From Trissonchulus latispiculum (Eukaryota; Nematoda; Enoplea; Enoplida; Ironidae): a stretch of DNA of 64,000 nucleotides. This document shows positions 28,191 through 41,375 of the stretch, piece after piece. Numbering within the stretch: position 1 is the first letter of the stretch; every line of letters begins with the position of its first letter. Below the pieces are notes generated by a model. The model worked only from the letters and a program-made list of their open reading frames with translations, was not told the origin of the DNA and did no database searches. The stretch covers positions 1 through 64,000 of the forward strand of contig JASAND010013158.1 of the NCBI GenBank assembly GCA_030248195.1. The letters run 5' to 3'. The position numbers and the translations under genes are program-made.

Positions 28191-29400
28191 CAGCCTTTCT
28201 TTTTACGAAACTGTTACGCGCGCTCATTCTTCACTGGCGCCTGCTAGGCATTAAATGTCTAATTTATATTGATGACGGTTTTATCACTGATTTAAATTAC
28301 CAGTCTCTGCTTACCACGTCAGAGAGGTGTCGCCGAGATCTGAAACACCTCGGTTTTTTGTAAAATGAAAAATGCTCTTGAACACCTACGCAGCAACTTA
28401 AGTATCTCGGTTTCGTTATTCACCTTGAACAGTTTTTACTTCAGCCACCGCCAGTACTTGATCGTACCCTAGCCTCCATTCGGGACGTTGTTGCACAAGA
28501 ACTTACATCGACCAGAGAATTGGCTAAAGTGACAGGTCTCTTAATTTCCTTAACTATTTGCCTGGGCAACGTAGTTCGACTTATGACACGTTACCTCCAT
28601 ATCACTATCGCAACTGCCCCATCATGGGACTTTCCACTTTCTTTGACTTCTGAAACTTTAGCTGAACTTTGTTTTTGGTTGCTACATTTAAAAAACATGA
28701 CCTCGCCTTCCTATTTTGCACGGCTCTTCACCCACCGTTCAACTATTTACTGATGCCAGCTCCTCTGGAGCCGCTGTTATAATCAAAACTCACTCTCTCT
28801 TTCTGGTCGACACTTTAGAATGGTCGTCAGCTTCTTCCTCTACGTTTCGCGAATTGCGAGCTATGGAATTAGGTATTTCTACTTTTCCCGCTTCTACATC
28901 ATAGTGCCACTAAACTTTATACCGACAGTCGGTCTGCTCTGGCGGTTGTTACTAAAGGTAGTATGAAACCTCACCTGCAGCTAATTGCTGTGCGTATTTT
29001 TCACCTATGTTTGCGCCATGAGATTCGATTAGAGGTTGAGTGGGTACCTCGGTATAACCACCAACTAGCAAAATTTTTCAGTAGAGTTCCGAATCCCGAT
29101 GATTGGTCCATCGGCCCTTGGGTTTTTCGCCTCCTTAACCACCACTATGAGCCCTTTTCCATCGACCGTTTCGCTTCCCCACTTAATGCCAAACTTTCTC
29201 GTTTCAGCTCTAAAATTTGGTACCCCCAGAGTGAAACAGTGGACGCTTTTGCAACTTCCTGGCGGCTTGAAAACAACTGGTTAACCCCTCCACTGTCCCT
29301 TATACCACGCACTCTAACACATCTTAAGGCTTCTCGAGCAAAAGGGACATTAGTTATTCCCTATTGGCCTTCTTCCGCTTTCTGGCCATATATCGTTCGT
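28190..29400 (+). pseudogene. RT and RNase H remnants of the YR retroelement
   Basis: RT: IKCLIYIDDGF (catalytic Y-x-DD at ~28260) and LKHLGF, the N-terminal RT part missing. Then a LTSTRELAKVTGLLISL connector and RNase H-like VQLFTDASSSGAAV (28725) and VEWVPRYNHQLAKFFSR (29037). Stops and frame changes occur near 28363, 28750 and 28905, so no continuous polyprotein remains. Confidence 0.7.
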
Positions 29401-29823
29401 CTACGCGGAAGTGACCACAACGCTATCATAGGGACAGTCATGTTTAATCCTTCTTTTTCTATTCTTGCTCCAGGTTCCTGCAAAACCGGAGTCATGAAGA
29501 ACTTTCGGTCCCCCTTCTAGCCATTGCCCTTGACTACAGCGATTGATTTTTGATTTTTCCTTTTCAAAATTTTCCTTTTTTCATATTTTGCTCTTTGTTG
29601 TTGCATTGTATTTCGTTTGCAATAAAACTCTGTTATCTTGAAATAAAATGCAAAAATAACAAAGGTTTTACTAGGGAATCTTTTCCGCTTCATTTGCATA
29701 ATTATTTTGCATATTCTCCTGATCATACAGTAGAAAAAGAGGGAACTGTGCTACGTAATCGCACAAGTTGTTGTCAGTTGCTGCTCTGCTTACTGTTCCT
29801 TTCGCCACCATTTGGTTTTATAA

Positions 29824-30470
29824 ATGACGACGGAAACCCATCCCGAGACAGAATTCGCTCTTTCTGAGGACAAAATCCGAGAAATTATTCGTCAGGAAGC
29901 TTCAAAATTTTCTGCGGCGTCTCGTGAACCTTTGTGCGCTCGCCTTCACTCCAAAGGCTTACAACATCAAGCTGATACATTGACTAAGTTGGACAGTTGT
30001 CTTCTTAAAATTGAAGATATTATTTCAACTCCCTGCAGAGAAGTTGATGGGGATGACATCAAAAATGCCATTTTGGAAGGACGGGTTGGTTTGCCGCACC
30101 TAGCTTTCAAAAGTTCTTTTCATGATATTTAATGTTTTTTCCTCTCTCGTTTTCCCGTTTCAATTGTTTCATCCTCCGCATTTCTCTCGTGTGCTTTTCT
30201 GTTTTAGGCCGTGATCAAGGGCCGGCTCAAACTTCTTCGCATTGCCGATGCCGGAGGGTGGTCAGCCGTTCAGAAGTACCAAGGTGCTTCTGAGCTCGGG
30301 GAAGATGCAACCGACTCGCAACAAATCCACAAGTGCATCCAAGCGGCTAAAACTGAATTTCAGCAGCGCCAGTCAACCGGCGGCCGGTTCCAACCCTATG
30401 CTTCCTTCCGCACCATTCGTCCCCGTTTCCAACAAGATCCGCGTTTTGTCCTCCAACAGCCCGCCTTCTC
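29824..30470 (+). pseudogene. Gag of the YR retroelement, copy 2
   Basis: Near-identical to 27545-28186 but followed immediately by another terminal repeat (30495 onward) instead of RT. Confidence 0.65.
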
Positions 30471-30859
30471 TGCCTCCCCACGACCTCATGTCATGTCAAT
30501 GTTTAATCCTTCCTTTTCTATTCTTGCTCCAGGTTCCTGCAAAACCGGCGTCATGAAGAACTTTCGGTCCCCCTTCTAGCCATTGCCCTTGACTACAGCG
30601 ATTGATTTTCGAATTTTCCTTTTCAAAATTTTCCTTTTTTCATATTTTGCTCTTTGTTGTTGCATTGTATTTCGTTTGCAATAAAACTCTGTTATTTTGA
30701 AATGAAATGCAAAAATAACAAAGGTTTTACTGCGGAATCTTTTCAGCTTCATTTGCATAACTATTTTGCATATTCTCCTGATCATACAGTATAAAAAGAG
30801 GGAACTGTGCTATGTAATCGCACAAGTTGTTGTCAGTTACTGCTCTGCTTACTGTTCCT

Positions 30860-31860
30860 TTCGCCACCAAAAACTCACCTTTTATTTTATTTTAGAACTT
30901 CTAGCTGTTCTCGAATCTTCCTTCCTCCTGCTTTGACTGACTCTGCCAGAACTACCTTAACTTCTTTCTTGCTATCCGCGAAAGCACCCTCGACTACCAG
31001 CCAATACCTTCAAGCTCTTTCCCGCTTTTCCGGTTGGGCTGCTGACTCCCACCTTAATTGGCTTCCTACATCCTGTTCTACCCTTCTCCAATATCTCTCT
31101 TTTCTTAGCACTCGCCAGTATTCGTCTTCCTATATCAAATCGACCTGGAGTACCATTACCTGGGCCCATCAACTTTCGGCACTCGATAGTCCTACTTCCT
31201 CACTACAGGCCAAATTAGGATTCGAGGCCGCCTTAAGACTCACTGCCCGTCCTGTTACGCCTATTCATGTTCGCAAAATCATCGATTCCGTTTCCACCAA
31301 CCCAAGTTTTCTCCACCTCCGCTTGGGTACTATCCTGATTTTTTTTGTATTTTGGAGCTTTGCGCCTCAGCGAAGCGCTGGCTCTTTTTTCCAGTGACAT
31401 CTCCGAAACTTCTGATTCTCTCAAGCTCGCCATCCGATCATCCAAGTCGGATCCTTTTCGCCAAGGCAGTACTATTTATATATGTTTCCATCATGGCAGC
31501 CGATACTGTCCCGCGCATCTTTATCGGCGGTACTTGGAATCTCGCCGTCTTGCTGGAGCCAGCACCACTCAGCCGCTGTTCCCATCTTTTCATGGTCGCT
31601 TGTGCTTATCCAAGCCTCTTAGTTACAATGACCTACTTTTCTCATTTCGTACCCTACTGCAGGGAGATCATTTGCCTACTAACCTTACCCTTCATTCTTT
31701 TCGAGTGGGATCAGCTACAGAGGCTAGTAATCAAGGCGTGCCTGAACCTGTGATCCAAACTCATGGTCGCTGGAACAGTTCTGTCTCACTTCGCAGACAT
31801 TATGTTCATCAGACTCAGAAGACGCTTCTAGCTGTTACTAATTCCCTGCATTTACAGTAA
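30860..31860 (+). pseudogene. Tyrosine recombinase of the YR retroelement, frameshifted
   Basis: The first part (LLSAKAPSTTSQYLQALSRF core-binding domain, from ~30965) and the second part (FGALRLSEAL with the first catalytic Arg; LHSFRVGSATEA with H-x-x-R; THGRWNSS with His; a final RRHYVH with the Tyr nucleophile) lie in different frames. The change falls at a run of eight T at 31339-31346. Tyrosine recombinases integrate such retroelements without target duplication. Confidence 0.75.
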
Positions 31861-31954
31861 CTGACTCTTCAACTTTCTTCGTACTCTTCTTCAACTGCAT
31901 TGTATTTCGTTTGCAATAAAACTCTGTTATTTTGAAATGAAATGCAAAAATAAC

Positions 31955-33075
31955 GTCTATTTATATACTTTGATTTTTTACAGTCAAGTTTCTTCATTAA
32001 AATGAATAGAGCAAATATTACAGTTCCCAAAAATATAAATTCTAACAGTTAATAATAATTATCGCAGTCATTCGCACAGCCATATTAACTAAGGGCAAGA
32101 AATAATAAAACAAAAAATAAAGAGCGTGTTTAGTAGTAATTGAAAATTAAAATTTAATTCATCTGAACAGTACAGTACAGAGAAGTAATAAGTATTACAA
32201 TTTCATTGCAATTCTCGGTGTAAGTGCAATTCACCCAATTCTCCTCTGTAAGTTTAATCACCAGGTGCAAAGTGGGGAAAATGAGTGCAAAGTGGAAATG
32301 GTAATTAGAGAGTAAACAATGGGAATAGTGTTCTGTAACAAAGTGGGACTCAGCCGTACAAAAAGGAGGATTACTAAGCAGAAATGAGTCAGCCAAAAGC
32401 TATACTCTCTTGACTCGTGTTAGGAACAAAATTTTTCGCAATATTACAGGATTAGCCATACCTAACAAGCGCTATACCTACGTTCACAGGAAAAGACCTA
32501 TGTTTTGATTATCGTTCTTCTATAAGCAGTCACAGGTGCAGTGAGTTAATCATATAGGATTGGCACATAGATAGGGATTATCTGTACACAAAGAGTTGGA
32601 TATTTTTCAAGTACCTACCTGAAATCCGTTACGGTTGAAAATAAACCTTGTACTAGAGGGAATTAGCATGACAGAATTTGTTAAATTTTGCTGAAAATTG
32701 GCATGAAAACAATATTTGTAGCCAAGGTTTCTATGAAAACGTGCAATAACTGAACCGTTCGAGTACATACAGCTATAGTCATATTTTAGTGGAAAGAAAG
32801 AGAAAATTTCAAGAAAGAAATAAAGAAAAGTTGCATAAGAAAAGAAACTTTAGTGACCCCTGGTAGACTTCTGTTTGACTTGACAGCTGTTGTCAACTTG
32901 GCCAATTTCAAAGGAACCTCCAATGATGTGATACTTGATCTTCGTTTTTTACTTCTAACACACATGCATCTTAAGCACTACTTTGGTGGACAAGGCTATT
33001 GAGTTTACGTAGGACAGAAGGTTAGGTAGGCTGGGTTGGTAGGACATGTGTCCATCAAATTTATGATGACGAAAC
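31955..33075. other. No supported gene
   Basis: AT-rich sequence with only short frames and no recognisable motifs or repeats. Confidence 0.5.
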
Positions 33076-33834
<759 letters not shown>

Positions 33835-33849
33835 GAAAGAAAGAAAGAA

Positions 33850-34110
33850 TCTATTTTTAGTTCGCCCCACTCCAGTTAGCTCACGCCGGTTAGGAGTGGT
33901 GTCAGTACTGCACTTATTTGAGTTTTGACTGGGGAGGGAAACTGACACCGACTAATTGCCTTCGCAATTAACCGAGGCGTTTGACAAGGCCGGCGATGTG
34001 CCTATTGCTGCTTATGCAATAAGCCCACCGCGGTAGCTCCACCCTAAGGCGGCCATCCCTTGAATCTCGGTGAATTGCCAGCAGGGGGGATAGAGGAAAT
34101 TGGGTGCTAG
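33850..34110 (-). mobile_element. Possible SINE whose 3' tail expanded into the GAAA tract
   Basis: A compact, GC-richer block in AT-rich surroundings that, read on the minus strand, ends in GTGGGGCGAACTAAAAATAG and then GAAA repeats, as a SINE with a simple-repeat tail would. No clear A/B box was identified, so this is tentative. Confidence 0.35.
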
Positions 34111-35098
34111 AGCTTACTTTTTCCATGCTCTAGACTTGACATGATCCTCCATTTTATAGCGCAGCAGTACGAAACCACGATTGAGATTGAGATGCACAAC
34201 CAAACTTACAAGTCTTTACCAGAATTTTGCAGGTGGCGGAAGACATAGAGATATATGGCATACCATGAACTTCATAAAAATACTGCAAGCGCGTACACGA
34301 ACAATACTCAATACTGACCAGTTGCTAATAAGCAATTGCTTAGTTGATTTCTTTTTAACTAGTGGACCTACACGAGAGTAACGAAATGATTCAATGTTTG
34401 CCCAAGTCGAAAGTCACAAAGTAGTTGGTATTTAACATCTTCCACCTGCGAACCGAATTTAGCGCCTGCTAAATATTCAAGGATAGAGAGAAGCTACCGT
34501 AGCCAGTTAAAATCCAGTTCAAGTAAGTTCTCCGTATGAGCGGACTTAAACCGAACGCATTTTATAGCGCCATCTTCATAAATGCCCACATAAGAGAAAC
34601 ATAAAACAACAAAAGTAGATTGTAAATGATAGCGTTTGGAAGTAAAAAATGGCAGTACCTAATAACGAAACTGGGGGTTAAACTTTTAAGTTTTACATCA
34701 AACTTAATAGCATTTAAAGTGACTTCGACTGGCGAATTTACAGGAAATAATAAAGAAAAATAACTTCAGAAATCGAAATAATAAAAAATTCCCCATACTG
34801 CAAAACGTTTACACCCTTTAATTTAGGATATAAAACCAACAATTACACTCATAGACAGAACCACAAGTACCCACAAAACAGTCACACTTACAAAATTTAC
34901 GTTACAGTCCGGTCAAACCATCAAATTTGCTACTATACAAAACAATACAGAAAATAGCAGCGTTAGCGTCGAAGCGTTATTTGTTTCTCGAATCTTCCGC
35001 AGCTATTATTGATTAGTGATGTTCACACAAAGCTTAGACGACGGCATATTCCCCTTTTAGGGGTGATTTTGTTATTTCTACAATAGCCTTCTCGGTAT
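34111..35098. other. No supported gene
   Basis: AT-rich sequence. It may belong to the LTR element that follows, but I see no motif. Confidence 0.4.
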
Positions 35099-35099
35099 T

Positions 35100-36385
35100 A
35101 TTTACGCAACAGCAGATAATTAAGACCGAAATGTAATTAAGTGGTATGTCAGATCTTAGCGATATCTAACGTTTTTCCTATTTCATAGTATCATGGAATT
35201 CTTTACCTTTAGACACAGCAATATCTCCCATTGTAGAAAGTTAACGATAGTAACAATCAGTCTGGGCATTCCACTTCAAAGGAGGTAGTTCTTCTGAAAC
35301 GTCTAGGCTGATGCTGTTGTTGCTGTGGAACTTGATCTGGGGCGGGTCATCAAGAGCAAGAAGTCTTTCGACGGGCCGGAAAGAGCAATTACCGTACTCA
35401 TCTCCATCGTCGATCTTCTTCTAATATTTTGACGCTGCTTGCATTTGATCAACGTATCGGGAGCAATGTTCTCCGGACGGAAGTTGAATTAGATACATCA
35501 TTCTTCCCTGTTTCTTGATAACTTTACCGGGAACCCATTTTGGACTACTACCGTAGCAGCGGACCCACACCGCATCGGAAACTCCGAAGGACCGGGGCGG
35601 TTGATAACAATCCTTTACGTTAGCGGCAGCAGCGGCTTCTTTTTCTTTTGGACGTTGAAAAGACCATCAGGTGTGCAATTCTCGTCCTATGAACCACTTA
35701 GCTGGGGTCACTCCGGAATGGAGTGTGGAGTGTACCGGTAGGTCAAAAGGAATTGGGCCACTGCTCTAGGAAGAGTAGTCACAGAAGGATGAAAAGGTAA
35801 GATAGCTCTTTTGAATGTTTGAAAAAACCGCTCTGCCAACCCGTTTGACGGTGGGTGGTAGGGTGGCGAAAACATGTGGTGAATTGCATTCTGAGAGCAA
35901 AACTTTTGGAATTCATGGGATGAAAACTGGGGACCATTATCGGTTACCACGTCTTCGGAATGCCATGCCGAGCCAACAATGACGTGAACACGTGAATCGT
36001 GTTGAGGAACGTTGTCGACTTCATTTCAATGACTTCTGGCCACTTTGGAATAACTGTCGACCACCAGAAGCATTTTCCCATAAAATGGACCAGCAAAATT
36101 AGCATGAACTCTTTGCCAAGGCTGTGACGGAACGTTTTTTCTTCGGTAGTAACGTCATTCGCCAGTAAGAACATCTCAAAGCGATCCACGTAGTCTTCCC
36201 ATTTTTCCAATTGAGGACAAAATGGATCAAGAGGCAAAAGGTTTCTCGTCGCCATTTTTATATACGCAACAGTAGATAATGAAGACTGCAATGTAATTAA
36301 GTGGTATATCAGATCTTAGCAATATCTAACGTTTTTCCTATTTCATAGTATCATAGAACTCTTCACTTATAGTTCAGACACAGCA
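35100..36385 (-). mobile_element. Internally deleted Gypsy-type LTR element
   Basis: Repeated LTR-like segments at 35100-35225 and 36255-36385 (shared CAGATCTTAGC.ATATCTAACG and TTCCTATTTCATAGTATCAT) enclose minus-strand gag and integrase pieces. Gag start (MATRNLLPLDPFCPQLEKW) runs directly into integrase (WPEVIEM..., DNGPQFSS, YHPPSNGLAER) without protease, RT or RNase H, indicating a large internal deletion. Confidence 0.65.
35708..36254 (-). pseudogene. Gag-integrase fusion remnant
   Basis: Two frames, 35944-36291 and 35708-35950. Integrase core motifs are visible: WSTVIPKWPEV (first strand), VTDNGPQFSS (second Asp), PSNGLAER (Glu). The first catalytic Asp is not clear. The frame shifts near 35945, between LARHGIPKTW and VTDNGPQ. 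Confidence 0.6.
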
Positions 36386-37719
36386 CTCGGAAAAGCTACA
36401 TTTAACTAAAAGTTTTCGAATTTAACGGTCAAACCAAAAAGTCCCATTCGCTGCAACGGCTCTGACAGAATTAAAATTAGAAGAAATTTAGATCAGCTTG
36501 AGCTAACTTTTACTCAGGGCATATGGTCATTTGGTTTCTTTAGGAACTTCACACAGTTGCGACAAAGACTAGCGATCTGAACAGTGTCAACTACTTAACC
36601 ACAAATTCATCACACGGGGCACTACCCGACAGTGGGATATTTGGCACAATCACAGAATGAGCCAACTCCAAAACCGATTGACCCAAGCTGATTAGGATAA
36701 GCCAGGATTGAGATGTCAATTATTAGTATAACACGTATTATTATGGAAGTGCTAAATCACTCCCGTGACAGATCCATGATTCAAAAATTTGCATAACAAG
36801 CAAGATTTTGTGCAAATGGTTCAGTTACGTACCTTTAACTAATTGTAAACCTGCTGCGCTGCTAATTACTTCGTAAGAGAGCTCTTGCTTGCATTTACGG
36901 AAAATACACTTGCAAAACATTAAGATTTTCTATAAAGTTTGAGGAAGACACATTTATTTCGAAGATAAGGTTCAAACTATTCAGCATTTGCATGCAATTA
37001 GCACATGTTTCTGTAAGTTTCCTATGTATTTGAGAATTCTGCTGAGATATTTATGACAAAAGTTTAACTGTAACAATGAGTCATCAATTCAGAGAATAGA
37101 CGTTTCCTTGGAATTGAAAGTAATCTCTATACGTAATGTGTATTATCATTATGCACATATCGGAAACAAGTTCTTTGGAATGAAAGAGAAGATTTCGCAC
37201 AAGTATATTTATCAAGCAAAATGCGTGTGGGGGCCGGGGCCGAGCAAACATTCGAGACTTGCTGCAGCGCAGCAGGAAAAACTATATATAATGGTTACTG
37301 ATTGAGCACCAATTTATCTGTCACTGCTTACCACCAAACTCCATCAATTGAACTAACAAGTTTCAATATTTTAGTTTAATTACGACCGGTCAATAAAATG
37401 ACTGTTATTTATCACGGCCTCCGATACCCGAGTCGGCACCCCATGCTGAACTCGCAGCCATTTGTACTGAGCTGACGAGCACTTTGTATCCTGAAGAGAT
37501 TAAAAAGGAGCAATTTAGGGACAACTTCACGAAAACTCTTGCGGGAGTTCTAGAGAACAGGGTTCACCCAAACGCTTTGCCGAGGGTATTACGATGAAGG
37601 ACTTCGTTGTCAAAAACAGCATACTATCGGTTAACCCGTCGAAACAAAAGCTTGCGACTGGTAATCCCAAGAAATCTACAGTATAAAGTATTGGAAAACT
37701 ACCACAACTCACATTTGCA

Positions 37720-38760
37720 GGGCACCTTGGTGCACATAAAACCTTAGCAAGGCAACAACCACACGTTTACTGGGGAAATATGGCGGCAGACGTGAAACAC
37801 TTTTGCTAGTCATGCACTAAATGCCAGGAATTGAAAAAGCATACTAGACACGGGAAAGCGCCTATGGTACCAGTGCCGGTAAAAAGGGGGGCTCTTGACT
37901 GTATAGGTGTGGACGTGATAGGGCCATTGCCATATACACGAAGGAAGAATAGGTATATCATAGTCTCTTTGTAGATTATTTTACTAAATGACCGGAGGTG
38001 TTCGCTGTATCCTCAACAGAAACGGAGGTAATTGCGACCCTTCTTATGCGCGAAATAGTGTGCCGCCACGGGTGTCCTCGCAAAATTATTTCTGACAAAG
38101 GCCGAACCTAACATCAAAATTAATGCACGAAGTTGTCCGTTTGCTGGAATGCAGAAAAGTGCAAACCACTGAGTACCGTCCACAGACAGATGGGTTGGCT
38201 GAACGATTCAATCGTACTTTAAAAACAACGCTTTTCTCATACGCGAACGAAAGACGTACTGACTGGGACAATTACCTCCCATTTGTAGTATTTGCATTCC
38301 GAACTTCCGAACTCCGAACCGACAGGGTTTTCTTCTTTCCACCTAGTGTATGGCAGGGAACTTCGTCTGGTAAGCGATCCCACCAGTAGGCCACATTTGT
38401 TGGTGGACCAACACAAATATTTTAACCGGCTTCGGGAAGGCTTGGGGGACATTTTTAAGTTATTTATAATTTTTATCTTTTAAGCTGCCAGCAAGATACG
38501 GGAAGCACAAGAACGGCAAAAACGGTACTATGACCGTCATACGACAGAAATAAGTTTCGAAGCTGTCCAGAAAATCTTACTCAAGGTAGACCCAAAAGTT
38601 CGAGATTGCCACCTTGAGAATCCGATACACTGTCATCATGAAAACAGAACATATCCACCAAGTCACCACACAGCTTGCACCACGGGTAGATAAAGAGACT
38701 CTCCGTAGTTTAACGGTTGTCCATGTGGACAGATTAAAACCGTTCGTGGCGAGATTAGCA
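37720..38760 (+). pseudogene. Gypsy integrase remnant
   Basis: Several frames with stops. H-x3-H...C-x2-C zinc region (HLGAHKTLA ... CTKCQELK), a core segment GVDVIGPLPYT, EVIATLLMREIVCRHGCPRKIISDKGRT, YRPQTDGLAERFNRTLK (Glu), and a C-terminal tail ending VHVDRLKPF. It is decayed and cannot make protein. Confidence 0.7.
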
Positions 38761-39052
38761 TAACAATAACTTCCCCCTACCATCTGCGATTATTTTATTC
38801 TCTCGTGTATTCCGCTTTTTTGGGACCCTGCGTCAGATTCTTCGAACTAGAAATACCTGGGAAGAGTGAAATTCATGGGAGCCTTAAGAAAACCACATTT
38901 GTCAACTGGGTGTACAGACCTATTATACGTTGATAGAATGTTGTTTTGTTCCAGGCAATGGGTATTCCGGTGTTTGCTTTGTTGCACTGGCCGTTGTACG
39001 CGATTGCATTGGAGAGCGCGTTGCTAGTGCTCTCGCACCCCTGTTTGAGTGC

Positions 39053-39122
39053 GAATGCCCTAGACTAGTGGTAGTGCTTCTGCGCGTAAGCAGGAGACCG
39101 CGGTTCGAATCCCGCAAGGTGC
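39053..39122 (+). repeat. tRNA-like sequence with A and B boxes
   Basis: A-box-like TAGACTAGTGGTAG at 39061-39074 and a perfect B box GGTTCGAATCC at 39102-39112, with an anticodon-arm-like hairpin (CTTCTGC ... GCAGGAG) between. The ends do not form an acceptor stem, so it is a tRNA-derived relic (SINE head) and not a functional tRNA gene. Confidence 0.5.
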
Positions 39123-39779
39123 CCGAATTTTTCGGGTGCTTGGTGGTGTGCAACTTTCTTTCTACTTTCACTAGTTTCCTCCAGACCATAGGTGTTTAGA
39201 TCCCGGTAATCCGTTTGGGTGTGGCGGGAATCTTAGGAGCACTGGAGAATCGGATTTAAACTGTAACTGTTTAAAATTCTAATGCCTTTTGCAGTGCACG
39301 TTTTGGTCGCTAGGTCTAGCGGAATTTGGTTGGGTGGGCTGACCCTTATGTATAATTGTTCTTATGTCTAGTTCTTGAAATTAATTTAGCTGACAATTGT
39401 GCATGATTTTGGAATTGGCACACAGCTTGCTAATATATAATAGTAAACTTTTGAGTCCATTGTCAAGATGTGCACACGATGGTAACTAGTTTTCTTATTT
39501 GTTTATATTCGCTTTCGTTTGTTTTGTGTTATTCTTATTACTATCTGTATTTATATATACGTTTTGTTGTTTATATGTTTATACTTGTTTGTGGAGGGGG
39601 TGAAGTTTAAAGGGATTTCGGGTACTTCAGTTAAAGAGTACCGTATTGGAGAGATTGAATCTGGTACCAAAAGACAGGTGGCACGTTGCAGATGTGCTTA
39701 CGTTAGTTGCAGTAATAATGCAGTAAAGAATCTGAATTGCTTCTTAACCTTCGTGCCAGTGATCGCATACATATCGGCT

Positions 39780-41375
39780 ACGTTGGGTACCCCGTAGAAG
39801 AAAGTAGTCTTGGGTCCTCCCCACCAAGCGCTGCAAATGAAATAAAGGCGTGTCAAGAGATTGGAACTTAAGCAGTGGTCTGTGGTCTGTGAACACAGTA
39901 AAGTTCTGTCCGTATATGTAAGGTCTAAATTTTCGCAGGGCCCAAACAACAGCAAAGGCTTCACGTTCAATAGCGGAATACCTAGATTCAGCTGGCGATA
40001 AAGATCCGCTGATATAGCTGACAACTTTTTCTATGACAATCTATGACTTGCGAAAGCACACCGCCTAAACCTTTTCCACTGGCATCGGTTTGTATCTGAA
40101 ACGGCAACTCCAAGTTTGGCATAGTCAAATTGAGTTTCGCTGCATTTTCTGCTTCAGATCACGAAATGCGAATTCGCATTTTTTGTTCCAATCGAACGGC
40201 TGGTCTTTGCGAAGCAACCTATTCAGTGGCTCTGCAACCACAGCTAGATTTGGGAGAAATTTCCGGCAGTATGAGGTCAACCCGAGAAAACGTTTGACGC
40301 CTGAGGCATCCTGCGGCCTGGGAAAATCATGAATAGCCTTTAATTTAGAAGGGTTCGGCTTGACACCGTTTGCAGTTATAACATGGCCGAGGAAGGACAC
40401 CTCTTGTCGGCAGATGTTACACTTTTTTCCTTTGATTTTGAGATGAGCTTTACGAAGACAGTTCAATACAAGACCTAGATGGTTGAGGTGCTCTTCAAAC
40501 GAATTAGAAATATGATGATGCCATCTGTGTACACCAGACAACATTTCCAAAGCAGCTCCTCGAGAACAGTGGTCATCAAACGTTGGAATGTCGCCGGAGT
40601 ATTCGTGAGGCCGAATGGCATGACCTCAAACAGGCACAAACCATCTCTGGTCACAAATGCTGTCTGCTTTTTGTCGCGGTCATGCATAGCGACTTGTCAA
40701 TACCCCACTTATAAGATCCAACGCAGAGAAATATTTAGCGCATAGCGTCTAAACATTCATCTATTTTTGGTATAGGATACGTATCCTTCTTAGTAATGTT
40801 ATTAAGTTTTCTGGAGTCAACGCAAAATCGATCGGTACCGTCTTTCTCTTTAACAATTACCACTGAAGATATGCCCACGGTCCCGATGGCTTCTTAAGTA
40901 TCTTTCCTTGCAGTAAATCATCAACATATGTTATTATTACATTCTACTGCGCCTGACCATATCTAAGTACAATTGCTTAAATGGTGGGTGATCTTCGACA
41001 TCAATTTTGTGCTTCATAACTGTGTGTGTCAAAATCGGTGTCGAAAGTGGCACATACCTCCACATTTTTCGTTAGAAACTGTTTCAAGTGCTCCAATTGC
41101 GTTGGGTTCAAGCTGACATTGTCTAGCTTGACTCCTCTCGGCATAACGGTCTCGTTTGCCTTCGTTGAAATTGAGCTAACACTAGTATCTGAATATGAGT
41201 CTGTGGGTTCGATTTCGTGTATAAAATCGGGCTGCACAATTTCCACGACACCTAACGAGGTCCCGCGTTTGAGACGGATAGAGTGGTTGCTATTATTAGT
41301 TACTTTCAAATATAAAGATTTTACTAACTCTGGTTCGGTGACCAGATTTTTGCCAATTATGTTTGGTTCAAACAA
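39780..41375 (-). pseudogene. Gypsy RT and RNase H remnants
   Basis: Minus strand, in order: a protease-RT linker (41001-41375), RT with FEVMPFGLTNTPATFQRLM and a catalytic YTDG in place of YxDD (40475-40687), LGHVITANGVKPNPSKLKAI (40125-40550), then RNase H around 39800-40020 (ESRYSAIEREAFAVVWALRKF). Separated by frame changes; the altered active site and stops show it is dead. Confidence 0.75.

Larger units (their letters stand above)
27138..31954 (+). mobile_element. Rearranged tyrosine-recombinase retrotransposon (DIRS/Ngaro/PAT-like)
   Basis: Contains gag, RT, RNase H and tyrosine-recombinase segments in one orientation, with no DDE integrase. A direct repeat is present at 27138-27540, 29416-29820, 30495-30870 and as a short piece at 31898-31954. 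A ~1,050-bp block including gag is duplicated (27138-28186 and 29416-30462, period 2,279). Direct repeats between the ORFs are reminiscent of the split repeats of PAT/Ngaro elements, but tandem duplication with deletions would look the same. Several frames are broken, so this copy is inactive. Confidence 0.75.

Noticed and set aside
39053..39122. Functional tRNA gene
   Set aside because: A and B boxes are present but the ends do not pair into an acceptor stem; annotated as a relic instead.
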